A stretch of 6,023 nucleotides of DNA from Calditrichota bacterium (GTDB lineage Bacteria > Calditrichota > Calditrichia > RBG-13-44-9 > J075): NCBI GenBank assembly GCA_024275555.1, contig JAJRYW010000480.1:1-6023 (forward strand), given 5' to 3'. The notes below the pieces were generated by a model. That model had not been told where the DNA came from, made no database searches, and was given only the letters and a program-made list of their open reading frames with translations. A program made the translations under genes and the position numbers. Positions 1-6,023 of the stretch are shown piece by piece. The first letter of the stretch is position 1, and the number at the start of each line of letters is the position of its first letter.

Positions 1-978
1 AACGGTTTCCGGGGCGGTCTCCCGGTGGCAATCCTGGCAGGCGATCTCTAATTGCTGCTCCTGGCGCAAATACACCCGGCCGTCGCCCATGGTCTCCCGC
101 CAGGTATGGCAATCGATGCAGATCATCCCGCCCCGGGCATGAACATCCGCGCTGACATAGCGAAAAAAACGGCCGTCGGGCAATTGGCGGATTCTCAGCC
201 CGGCGGTGTCCGCATCAATCTCCATCTCCTGCCAGCCTTCATAACTGGTGGAGATGCGGGTGGAGCGGCTGTGGCAGCCAAAGCAAGGTTTGTTGTCCAT
301 TTGCAGGGTTAGCCGGGGGTGGAGTTGCGGCAATTCCTTATTATCCTGATACCGCTGCAACTGCCGCTCTCCCTCCGGCGAGTACTGCAGGTGGCAGGCC
401 AGGCAGCCGCCCCCGCGGGAAAGGGTATCCAATGCGCCAAAGCTTTTTTTAGGGCGATTCAGATGGCAGGAGGCGCACAACTGCCGCAGGTGCAGATCGG
501 CCGGGGAATCGCCGAGATGGGAGAGGTGTGCGGCGCTGTCCGGTTGATCCGCTTCCCCGAAGGCCCAACGATTTACATTGACCAATCCCCGGCCGGTAGC
601 CATCATACTCTGGTGGATATTCCGGCTGATGAACTGATGACACTCCGCTTGCCCGCAGCTCTCTTCCACCCCTGCTAAATTGCCGGGGATAAGGATCATC
701 TGCTCGTGTGCTGCTTCTTTCTCGGCAGCGCCGGGATTCCCCAGGTGGCAACTGCTGCACCCGATGCCGGCCGGGTCGTGCGCCGGGGAAAAACCCTCAA
801 CCGCCTTATGGCAGACCAGGCAGTACTCTGCCTGCCCGGCTACCCGGGGAACCGGGGTTCGAGAGGTGAGATTCGATTGAAGCAGCCAATAGGAGATGGC
901 TGCCGCCGCCAGGCATAATAAAATGATCGGGGTAAAGAAACGCAGCAAATGGTGAGGTTCTCTTTGGGGAGCGGGCAT
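1..978 (-). CDS. Membrane-anchored multiheme c-type cytochrome (partial, C-terminus beyond the left edge)
   Basis: The frame is open from an ATG at 976-978 to the window edge, giving 326 codons with no stop. Eight heme-attachment motifs lie in this single frame: CLVCH (residue 53), CSSCH (74), CGQAECH (108, a CX4CH variant), CASCH (168), CLACH (192), CFGCH (232), CIDCH (287) and CQDCH (314). Eight in-frame motifs make chance very unlikely. Residues 14-33 are a hydrophobic segment (FFTPIILLCLAAAAISYWLL) after a short N-terminus with R6 and R13. I infer an uncleaved signal anchor with the heme domain in the periplasm. The stretch MMATGRG (125-131) followed by VNRWAFGE (135-142) resembles a conserved segment I recall from multiheme cytochromes of metal- and nitrogen-respiring bacteria. 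The likely role is electron transfer between the quinone pool or membrane and periplasmic or outer-surface acceptors; the partner cannot be named. An AAAGGA Shine-Dalgarno (985-990, minus strand) sits 6 nt before the ATG and supports this start. Confidence 0.9.
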   Translation of the reverse strand, partial: MPAPQREPHHLLRFFTPIILLCLAAAAISYWLLQSNLTSRTPVPRVAGQAEYCLVCHKAVEGFSPAHDPAGIGCSSCHLGNPGAAEKEAAHEQMILIPGNLAGVEESCGQAECHQFISRNIHQSMMATGRGLVNVNRWAFGEADQPDSAAHLSHLGDSPADLHLRQLCASCHLNRPKKSFGALDTLSRGGGCLACHLQYSPEGERQLQRYQDNKELPQLHPRLTLQMDNKPCFGCHSRSTRISTSYEGWQEMEIDADTAGLRIRQLPDGRFFRYVSADVHARGGMICIDCHTWRETMGDGRVYLRQEQQLEIACQDCHRETAPETV

Positions 979-1000
979 ACCTTTTCCTTTACTATAGACC

Positions 1001-1219
1001 CGTGAATTAGTATGAAAATGAAATTGTTTAAATATAATGAACGAGTTTCCTATTAAATTTCCCCACCCCGGCCCTCCCCGAAATCGGGGAGGGAGGCCGG
1101 TTTCCCCCGATTTCGGGCTTCGTCGTGAGCTCAGCCGAACGGGGGATTAAGGGGGGACATTACTATTGTATGAAGGCAACTATACAAATACATTTCATCT
1201 TTTCGGAAACTAATTCACG
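1001..1219. repeat. MITE-like or dispersed intergenic element with 11-bp terminal inverted repeats
   Basis: The two ends carry a perfect 11-bp inverted repeat: CGTGAATTAGT at 1001-1011 and its complement ACTAATTCACG at 1209-1219. The sequence just inside each end is AT-rich and similar in gapped form (a GAAAATGAAAT-like run followed by TTTxxATA). The centre (about 1061-1160) is very C- and G-rich, with stem-loops. No open frame for a transposase exists inside, so if mobile it would be non-autonomous. No target-site duplication is obvious in the flanks. The left end lies 22 bp from the cytochrome start codon, so the cytochrome promoter must overlap the element or lie beyond it. This could instead be a vertically inherited structured spacer; copy number in the genome would decide. 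Confidence 0.5.
1072..1093. repeat. Strong GC-rich hairpin inside the inverted-repeat element
   Basis: CCCTCCCCG (1072-1080) and CGGGGAGGG (1085-1093) are perfectly complementary around the 4-nt loop AAAT. A second copy of the core in opposite orientation, CCCGATTTCGGG, lies at 1106-1117; the first copy reads CCCGAAATCGGG at 1077-1088. Such C-rich hairpins are common in dispersed intergenic repeats of environmental Gram-negative genomes. A stable stem here could also attenuate transcripts crossing the region, but there is no T-tract that would make it a classic terminator. Confidence 0.6.
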
Positions 1220-1259
1220 TCTCAATAATTGGAGCGGCAGGGTGTTTCTATGAACTTCA

Positions 1260-1307
1260 TTCAACGTCGTATCCCTTCACTCAGGCAGTACGCGGAACGC
1301 CGTTGAA
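1260..1307 (-). other. Imperfect inverted repeat abutting the HAD gene stop codon; doubtful terminator
   Basis: TTCAACGTCG (1260-1269) and CGCCGTTGAA (1298-1307) pair at 9 of 10 positions around a 28-nt loop. The structure begins at the first base after the phosphatase stop codon (1308-1310, minus strand). It has no T-tract and the loop is long, so it is at best a weak 3'-end stem. The remaining bases 1220-1259 show nothing else. Confidence 0.25.
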
Positions 1308-2057
1308 TCACTTCGACGAATACCGGCTGCGCCGGTTAAGCATTTCCACAATCCCGGCAACCTCGGAGACGCTATGCGCCAGGAAGTGCGGCTTGATGTC
1401 CCAGCCGTCTATGTTTCCCGCTCCTCCGTATACGGCGGCAATGCTGACAACTTCCGGGCCGTTCTTATCCCGCCGGAGCAGTTCATTGGTATTCTGCACA
1501 CACTCCGCGTCGGTCTCGTGATCGCCGACATAACAAACAATTCCTTCTTTAGAACCCAATAGCTTCTCGAGGCAGGCCAATAGTCCTGCCGGGTGCGGTT
1601 TCTGCTCGTCCATCTCCACCTCCTCGTAGCCGATAATACACCCGAAGAAGCGGTCGAGCTGTTCATCACGCAAAACCTTGATGATATTGTCGCGCGAGTT
1701 TTGGGAAACGATGCCATGCGGTATGTTGCCCAGGGCCTCCAGCGTTTCCTGAACACCGCCGAATAAAGGAATGGGCGTGCTGTCTTGCAATTGGCCGGGA
1801 GTCCACAGGCTACCCGCCAAATCAATCAGGGCATCATCAAAATGATACTCTTCCCGGTACAATTCCCGCCAATTGCGGTAGCGGTGCGTGGCGGCGGTAT
1901 AATTTTCTAAACTTTTGAGAATTGAAAATTTCTCTGGATTTTTTCCAATAACTTTTCGTATAATCTCCAGGGTCACTCGGTAATTCTTCTCCCGACTGTC
2001 CACCAATGTTCCATCAAAGTCCCAAATCACGGCTTTTACTGTAGCAGGATTTGTCAT
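1308..2057 (-). CDS. HAD-superfamily hydrolase, phosphoglycolate phosphatase-like
   Basis: A complete 249-residue protein with all four HAD motifs. Motif I is DFDGTLVDS (residues 13-21), with D13 as the expected nucleophile and D15 as acid/base. Motif II is the serine S118 in GIVSQNS. Motif III is K153 in EQKPHP. Motif IV is GDHETD (178-183), with D179 and D183 placed to bind Mg2+. Residues from about 22 to 95 form a helical insert of C1-cap type, as in phosphoglycolate phosphatases and beta-phosphoglucomutases. The expected activity is hydrolysis of a small phosphorylated metabolite in the cytoplasm; the substrate cannot be read from sequence. The length is slightly above the usual 215-230 residues of the family. 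A Shine-Dalgarno AGGAG (2064-2068, minus strand) lies 6 nt before the ATG and supports the start. The gene is divergent from the receptor and has no visible operon partner, so its context gives no substrate hint. Confidence 0.88.
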   Translation of the reverse strand: MTNPATVKAVIWDFDGTLVDSREKNYRVTLEIIRKVIGKNPEKFSILKSLENYTAATHRYRNWRELYREEYHFDDALIDLAGSLWTPGQLQDSTPIPLFGGVQETLEALGNIPHGIVSQNSRDNIIKVLRDEQLDRFFGCIIGYEEVEMDEQKPHPAGLLACLEKLLGSKEGIVCYVGDHETDAECVQNTNELLRRDKNGPEVVSIAAVYGGAGNIDGWDIKPHFLAHSVSEVAGIVEMLNRRSRYSSK

Positions 2058-2158
2058 ACGCTTCTCCTGTACCTTTGTAGGTAGAAAGCCTATATCAAAC
2101 TTTAACTTCGTTTATTGTTTTTCGTAGATCAAGCAAAAACAGCTTTTGTTCCGGAATT

Positions 2159-2185
2159 CTTGCATATCTGCAAGGGGCGTTGCCC
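2159..2185. repeat. Two adjacent short stem-loops in the divergent intergenic region
   Basis: CTTGCA (2159-2164) and TGCAAG (2169-2174) pair perfectly around TATC. The next base begins GGGC (2175-2178), GTT, GCCC (2182-2185), a second perfect small stem, followed by five A residues. They may be an operator, an RNA 5'-leader structure of the receptor transcript, or chance; the 6-bp stem with a 4-nt loop is the better of the two. Confidence 0.3.
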
Positions 2186-2237
2186 AAAAATCCGCCGTTT
2201 GTCTCGTTTTTCGGAACATACCAGAAGATGAGGATCC

Positions 2238-2247
2238 GGGTTAACCC
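2238..2247. promoter_or_regulatory. Palindrome GGGTTAACCC upstream of the receptor gene; possible operator
   Basis: A perfect 10-bp palindrome lies 31 bp before the receptor Shine-Dalgarno and overlaps the weak -35-like TTAACC. That is a plausible place for a dimeric repressor or activator, but a single palindrome of this length can arise by chance. Confidence 0.25.
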
Positions 2248-2278
2248 ACCTAAATAATCAATCCTAATAAATAATGTG

Positions 2279-2283
2279 AGGAG
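2279..2283 (+). promoter_or_regulatory. Ribosome binding site that sets the receptor start
   Basis: AGGAG lies 7 nt before the ATG at 2291-2293. An in-frame GTG at 2276-2278 would give a protein five residues longer, but it lies immediately upstream of this AGGAG and has no comparable site of its own, so the ATG is preferred. Confidence 0.75.
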
Positions 2284-2290
2284 ATTGCTT

Positions 2291-5200
2291 ATGCGGAGAC
2301 ATCTACAAGGAAATTACGGACGCCGGAGTTGGTTGCTCTGTGCGGTTTCTCTGCTGTTTATGTTTAGTAACGTATTTGCTCAAGGGGTTACCACCGCCTC
2401 GCTGAGCGGGCACGTTTTCGATCAAAACGGCCAGCCCTTAATTGGCGCGAATGTGGTCGCGGTCCACGACCCCACCGGCACCCGTTACGGCGCCTCTACG
2501 CGGGATAACGGGCAGTACAATATCCGCAATATGCGTATCGGAGGGCCTTATACTGTAACTGTCTCCTACGTGGGCTACCAGGAGCGAAAACAATCCAATG
2601 TTTTTCTGAAGCTGGCCGAGGACGCCAATGTCGATTTTGTGATGGCTGAAGAAGCCATTGCCGGCCAGGAAGTAACGGTAGTCGGCCAGATGGATGATGT
2701 GCTCAACAGCGGGCGCACCGGGGCGGCTACCTACGTATCCCAGGAGCAAATAGAACAACTGCCTTCAGTCAAGCGCAGCACCCGCGACCTGACCCGGCTG
2801 GACCCGCGCAGCGACGGCAACTTCAGCTTTGGCGGCAAAAACTGGCTCTATAACAATATTTCCCTGGACGGTTCTTATTTTGGAAACCCGTTTGGTCTGG
2901 ATGATCCCGCACCGGGCGGCCAGGCCAGCGCCGAACCGGTTCCGTTTGACGCTATCGAGCAGGTTCAGGTCTCTGTAGCCCCTTTTGATGTGCGCCAGGG
3001 CGGCTTTACCGGCGCCGGGATTAACACCGTCACCAAGAGCGGAACCAACAACCTGGAGGGATCGGTCTACAGCTTCTACCGCAACGAAGACCTGTTGGGC
3101 AACACGGTGCGCGGCCAGGAGGTAATTGCCAATCCGGATTTAAGATTCAACCAGTCCGGCTTTACCATGGGCGGGGCCTTAATTCCCAACAAGCTGTTCT
3201 TTTTTATCAACGGAGAGCTGGAGCGCCGCGACGATCCGGGCACCAACTTTGTCGCCAGCGCCGACGGGAATCCCGGCTTTGGAGTTTCCCGGGTGCGCGC
3301 CTCGATTATGGACAGCATTCGCCAGCGCATGATCAACGTTTATGGTTATGATCCCGGCCCCTACCAGGGATTTATCCATGAAACGGACAACAACAAGCTT
3401 CTGGCCAAGTTGAACTGGAACATTAATGATCAGAATCAGCTCTCCTTCCGCTACAACTACCTGGACGCCAGCCGCGATCTGCCGCCGCATCCTTTCGTGT
3501 TAAGTTTTAACAATACCGGCCGCGGGCCCAATCAAACCAGTATGCCCTTCCGGAACGCCGGCTACGCCATTAACAACAAACTGAATTCCTTTGCGTTGGA
3601 GATTAATACCAACACCAATAAATTCTCCAACCGCTTTTTTGCCAGCTACAACCGTTTCCGGGATTTTCGGACGCCTTTCAGCGATCCGTTTCCGACCATC
3701 GATATCGGCGAAGACGGGGTGACCTATACCACCCTGGGCCACGAACCGTTCTCGATCCACAATATTCTCAATCAGGATGTCTGGCAGTTTACCAACAACT
3801 TCAGCCTCTATTCCGGGAAGCATGTCTTTACCCTGGGAACCACGTTTGAGTATTTCGGTTTCTTCAATTCATTCAATATTTTCCGGCATGGAGTGTTCTT
3901 CCTGCCCCAATTCATCCCCATCGGTTCTACCTTTGGCTCGCTGGATGAGTTTTTCGACGCCACTGATCCCAACAGCCCCAATTTCAAAGATTTCCGGGCC
4001 ATGATTACTCCCGATGATGTTCCTTTTAAAGGTGAGAACATCGATGTGGGGCAGTTGGCTTTTTACGGCCAGGATGAGTTCCAGGCCAATAAGAACTTAA
4101 ATTTAACGGTCGGCGTGCGGGTTGATTTCCCGCTCTATTTTACCGATCCGGTGGACAACCCCTTCTCACGCGGGTTGGAAGCGTTGGATGAGAACGACAA
4201 TCCCGAACAAGTCGATCAGAGCAAACTGCCGGATGCGGTTCCTTTGTTTTCGCCGCGGGTGGGCTTCAACTGGAATGTCACCGGCGACCGTCGCACCCAG
4301 GTGCGCGGCGGAACCGGCATCTTTACCGGGCGGGTGCCCTTTGTCTGGGTTGGCAATGTGATCTCCAATCCGGGCGCAAATCCCAACCTGTGGGCGCGTT
4401 TTTCCAACGAAGGCGTCGAGCAGATCAAAACGTCGGATGACGCCATCTTGCAGCAATCCTTTGATCTGAACGCAATGGACCCGGATTTCAAGTGGCCGCA
4501 AGTGTGGAATACCAGCCTGGCGATTGACCATCAGCTTCCGGGCGGATTCTTGGGAACCCTGGAATTTGTTTATGGGAAAGACCTCAATGCGGTGATTATG
4601 CGCAACGCCGACCTGGCCCCGCCGGTGCGCACCCTGGCAGACGGCCGTCCCTACTATGGCGGCGTGGAAATCGACACCTCCGGAAACCCCGTTAATGTAT
4701 GGGAATTGAACAAAGACGGCGGCGCCGGGATTTATGTGATCGACAACACCAGCGACGGGCATAACTTTAACATCACCGCCCAACTGCGCAAGCGCTTTGA
4801 GAACGGCTTGAGCGCTACCTTTGCCTATACTTACCTGCAGGCCAAAAGCCAGTTGAAATCCACAGAGATTGCCAGTGTGCTCTGGCAGAACAACCCCATT
4901 CAGGGCGATCCCAACAGGCCCAATCTCAGTTATTCGGAATTTGGCCAGCGGCACCGTTTTATCGGCAGCGCAACCTACAGCAAAAAATGGACTCCCAACA
5001 TGGTAACCCGTGTAGGCCTCTTCCTGGAAGTGGCCGAAGGAAACCGTTTTGCCGGCGCCGGCGGTAATCGCTACTCCTTTATTTACTCCGGCGATGTCAA
5101 TGGCGACGGACAGCCGGGCAACGACCTGATCTACATCCCCAGGAGCAAAGATGAGATCGCGTTTGATCCCATGAGCGATGCACAGGGCAACGTAATTACT

Positions 5201-5599
5201 GCCGATCAGCAGTGGGAGCAGTTCAACGCCTTTATCGAACAAGACGACTACCTGAACAGTCACCGCGGCCAGATTGCCGAACGCTTTGGGGCGGTCAATC
5301 CCTGGTATAGCAATATTGATGTGCGGGTGCTGCAGGACATCTCGTTTGACGTCGGCCCTAAAAAGCACACCTTCCAGATTAGCCTGGATATCCTGAACTT
5401 TGCCAATCTGCTCAATTCCGATTGGGGGGTGCGCAAAGTTGCCAATCCTGCCGCAACGTCTCCGCTGCAACTCTCCCGCTTTGATGCCGACGGCGAGCCG
5501 GTCTTCAACTTTACCGGGCCGGAACAGACCTATATCGATGATCCCGGCCTGTTCTCCCGCTGGCAAATTCAAATGGGGCTGCGCTACTTCTTCCGGTAG
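2291..5599 (+). CDS. Oar-like TonB-dependent outer-membrane receptor with N-terminal carboxypeptidase-regulatory-like domain
   Basis: A complete 1102-residue protein. Residues 1-30 are a signal peptide: RR at 2-3 and 11-12, a hydrophobic core 14-25, and predicted cleavage after VFA before Gln31. Residues 36 to about 115 form a carboxypeptidase-regulatory-like beta-sandwich, with SGHVFDQNGQPLIGANV at its start and GGPYTVTVSYVGY at 84-96. EVTVVG at 127-132 is a TonB-box-like stretch. The plug follows, with GGKNWLYNNISLDG (181-194) and INTVTKSGTNN (244-254). The rest is a 22-strand-type beta-barrel rich in alternating aromatic residues, ending LDILNFANLLNSDWG (1032-1046) and GLRYFFR at the C-terminus. 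A D-x-N-x-D-G loop, DVNGDGQPGND (935-945), may bind Ca2+. These features match Oar-type receptors of Myxococcus, Bacteroidota and Acidobacteriota, which take up or pass large ligands using TonB-ExbBD energy or assist protein secretion. The ligand is unknown. No SusD-like gene follows, so a SusC role is unlikely. The gene appears monocistronic, with a terminator 27 bp downstream. Confidence 0.92.
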   Translation: MRRHLQGNYGRRSWLLCAVSLLFMFSNVFAQGVTTASLSGHVFDQNGQPLIGANVVAVHDPTGTRYGASTRDNGQYNIRNMRIGGPYTVTVSYVGYQERKQSNVFLKLAEDANVDFVMAEEAIAGQEVTVVGQMDDVLNSGRTGAATYVSQEQIEQLPSVKRSTRDLTRLDPRSDGNFSFGGKNWLYNNISLDGSYFGNPFGLDDPAPGGQASAEPVPFDAIEQVQVSVAPFDVRQGGFTGAGINTVTKSGTNNLEGSVYSFYRNEDLLGNTVRGQEVIANPDLRFNQSGFTMGGALIPNKLFFFINGELERRDDPGTNFVASADGNPGFGVSRVRASIMDSIRQRMINVYGYDPGPYQGFIHETDNNKLLAKLNWNINDQNQLSFRYNYLDASRDLPPHPFVLSFNNTGRGPNQTSMPFRNAGYAINNKLNSFALEINTNTNKFSNRFFASYNRFRDFRTPFSDPFPTIDIGEDGVTYTTLGHEPFSIHNILNQDVWQFTNNFSLYSGKHVFTLGTTFEYFGFFNSFNIFRHGVFFLPQFIPIGSTFGSLDEFFDATDPNSPNFKDFRAMITPDDVPFKGENIDVGQLAFYGQDEFQANKNLNLTVGVRVDFPLYFTDPVDNPFSRGLEALDENDNPEQVDQSKLPDAVPLFSPRVGFNWNVTGDRRTQVRGGTGIFTGRVPFVWVGNVISNPGANPNLWARFSNEGVEQIKTSDDAILQQSFDLNAMDPDFKWPQVWNTSLAIDHQLPGGFLGTLEFVYGKDLNAVIMRNADLAPPVRTLADGRPYYGGVEIDTSGNPVNVWELNKDGGAGIYVIDNTSDGHNFNITAQLRKRFENGLSATFAYTYLQAKSQLKSTEIASVLWQNNPIQGDPNRPNLSYSEFGQRHRFIGSATYSKKWTPNMVTRVGLFLEVAEGNRFAGAGGNRYSFIYSGDVNGDGQPGNDLIYIPRSKDEIAFDPMSDAQGNVITADQQWEQFNAFIEQDDYLNSHRGQIAERFGAVNPWYSNIDVRVLQDISFDVGPKKHTFQISLDILNFANLLNSDWGVRKVANPAATSPLQLSRFDADGEPVFNFTGPEQTYIDDPGLFSRWQIQMGLRYFFR

Positions 5600-5626
5600 A
5601 GTCGGCCTCATTGCGTCAGTTTTATC

Positions 5627-5659
5627 AAAGCGCCTTCTCTTGCAGGAGGCGCTTTTTTT
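5627..5659 (+). terminator. Rho-independent terminator of the receptor gene
   Basis: AAAGCGCCT (5627-5635) and AGGCGCTTT (5647-5655) form a perfect 9-bp stem around an 11-nt loop. A run of seven T residues (5653-5659) begins within the 3' arm. It starts 27 bp after the receptor stop codon. Confidence 0.9.
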
Positions 5660-5761
5660 ATGGCGCAAAGTCATTTGGTGGGAAAGAACTTGAAAAGCTG
5701 ATTTAAGCAGGTGTAATCATTCCCCAAACCCCTTCCCGTTCTCAATTTCCCTGATCAGCAG

Positions 5762-5773
5762 CGCCCTAGGGCG
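5762..5773. repeat. 12-bp perfect palindrome CGCCCTAGGGCG
   Basis: The sequence is self-complementary with no spacer. It sits in the non-coding tail, about 100 bp after the receptor terminator, and is GC-rich against an AT-richer background. It could be a protein-binding site or a chance palindrome. Confidence 0.4.
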
Positions 5774-5883
5774 GAACTCCTGTTTCAAGCCCTTAGCATT
5801 GTTAGCTTGTTCAAAAGTCTGTTGCACGGGAACAATACTTGATGAACGATTCTGCTACCCAACAGAGAAAAATGATGTGAGGG

Positions 5884-5926
5884 GAAAAATTAGGGGTGAA
5901 GCAAATTTTTCTTTCAATGGCTTCAC
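5884..5926. repeat. Overlapping, mutually exclusive inverted repeats
   Basis: GAAAAATT (5884-5891) pairs with AATTTTTC (5904-5911), and GTGAAGC (5896-5902) pairs with GCTTCAC (5920-5926). The second left arm lies in the loop of the first, so in RNA the two could form a pseudoknot or alternate. Both pairings are perfect but short, and no gene follows within the window to say what they would control. Confidence 0.3.
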
Positions 5927-6023
5927 TACCGTGCACATTTTCAATTTAGTTGTCGTATTTCCATAGGCTTGAATTCCACCTTATGCGTAAGGACTTGATT
6001 ATCAATAAATTGTATACTCCTTA

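Larger units (their letters stand above)
2058..2290. promoter_or_regulatory. Divergent intergenic region between the HAD gene and the receptor gene
   Basis: These 233 bp must hold the promoters of both divergent genes. It is AT-rich near the phosphatase (2085-2150) and near the receptor start (2250-2276). A weak candidate receptor promoter is TTAACC (2241-2246), an 18-bp gap and TAATAA (2265-2270), but this would leave a very short leader before the Shine-Dalgarno. I see no clear sigma-70 pair for the phosphatase. Three short perfect inverted repeats lie between the two genes. No known riboswitch class could be recognised. Confidence 0.4.
5660..6023. other. AT-richer non-coding tail with no recognised gene
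   Basis: No open frame with a good start and Shine-Dalgarno was found on either strand. The longest protein-like stretch is a 45-codon minus-strand frame (5717-5854) that ends in a stop but has no ATG. A TATACT at 6013-6018 resembles a -10 box, but no -35 lies at the right spacing. The region may be a plain spacer or hold the decayed remains of a gene. Confidence 0.55.

Noticed and set aside
52..678. Two plus-strand frames of 86 and 119 codons opposite the cytochrome
   Set aside because: They are the complement of the eight-heme frame and have no motif or ribosome binding site of their own.
1061..1160. Terminator reading of the GC-rich hairpins
   Set aside because: The stems are strong, but neither strand has a T-tract directly after them.
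1409..1825. A 138-codon minus-strand frame overlapping the phosphatase
   Set aside because: It is a shifted reading of the phosphatase gene; all HAD motifs are in the other frame.
2276..2290. GTG start five codons upstream for the receptor
   Set aside because: The AGGAG site is placed for the ATG at 2291, and the signal peptide reads well from that ATG.
2085..2290. Riboswitch upstream of the receptor
   Set aside because: Small stems are present, but no consensus core of a known class (such as cobalamin or c-di-GMP) could be recognised.
4166..5674. A 502-codon minus-strand open frame opposite the receptor's C-terminal half
   Set aside because: It lies antisense to a well-supported receptor, runs through its terminator, has no family motifs, and long antisense frames are common opposite GC-biased genes.
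5995..6018. Promoter candidate TTGATT with TATACT near the right edge
   Set aside because: The spacing between the boxes is only 12 bp, too short for a sigma-70 promoter.

Overview
The window comes from a Gram-negative bacterium. It encodes a large TonB-dependent outer-membrane receptor of the Oar-like type (N-terminal carboxypeptidase-regulatory-like domain, plug, beta-barrel) and a membrane-anchored multiheme c-type cytochrome. The Oar-like receptor, a periplasm-facing multiheme cytochrome and C-rich intergenic hairpin repeats suggest a respiring member of the FCB-like phyla (Calditrichota or KSB1-type lineages), or possibly Acidobacteriota. That placement is inference from gene style only; no taxonomic marker is present.

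Layout: (1) Positions 1-978, minus strand, hold the N-terminal 326 codons of a multiheme cytochrome c with eight visible heme-attachment motifs; the gene runs off the left edge. (2) Positions 979-1307 are non-coding. They hold a 219-bp element bounded by perfect 11-bp inverted repeats with strong GC-rich hairpins inside, so it looks like a MITE or dispersed intergenic repeat. One end lies 22 bp from the cytochrome start codon. A weak stem abuts the stop codon of the next gene. (3) Positions 1308-2057, minus strand, encode a complete HAD-superfamily phosphatase resembling phosphoglycolate phosphatase. (4) Positions 2058-2290 are a divergent intergenic region with several short perfect inverted repeats. 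(5) Positions 2291-5599, plus strand, encode the complete 1102-residue receptor, followed by a clear Rho-independent terminator at 5627-5659. (6) Positions 5660-6023 are AT-richer, with no convincing gene, one 12-bp palindrome and a pair of overlapping inverted repeats.

The three genes do not form one operon. The phosphatase and receptor are divergent, and the cytochrome, although on the same strand as the phosphatase, is separated from it by the repeat element. The receptor stands alone, with no SusD-like partner downstream, which fits an Oar-type rather than a SusC-type protein. No defence system, CRISPR array, RNA gene or recognisable new system is evident. The parts most worth a second look are the inverted-repeat element beside the cytochrome gene, the heme layout of the cytochrome, and the palindromes in the receptor's upstream region.
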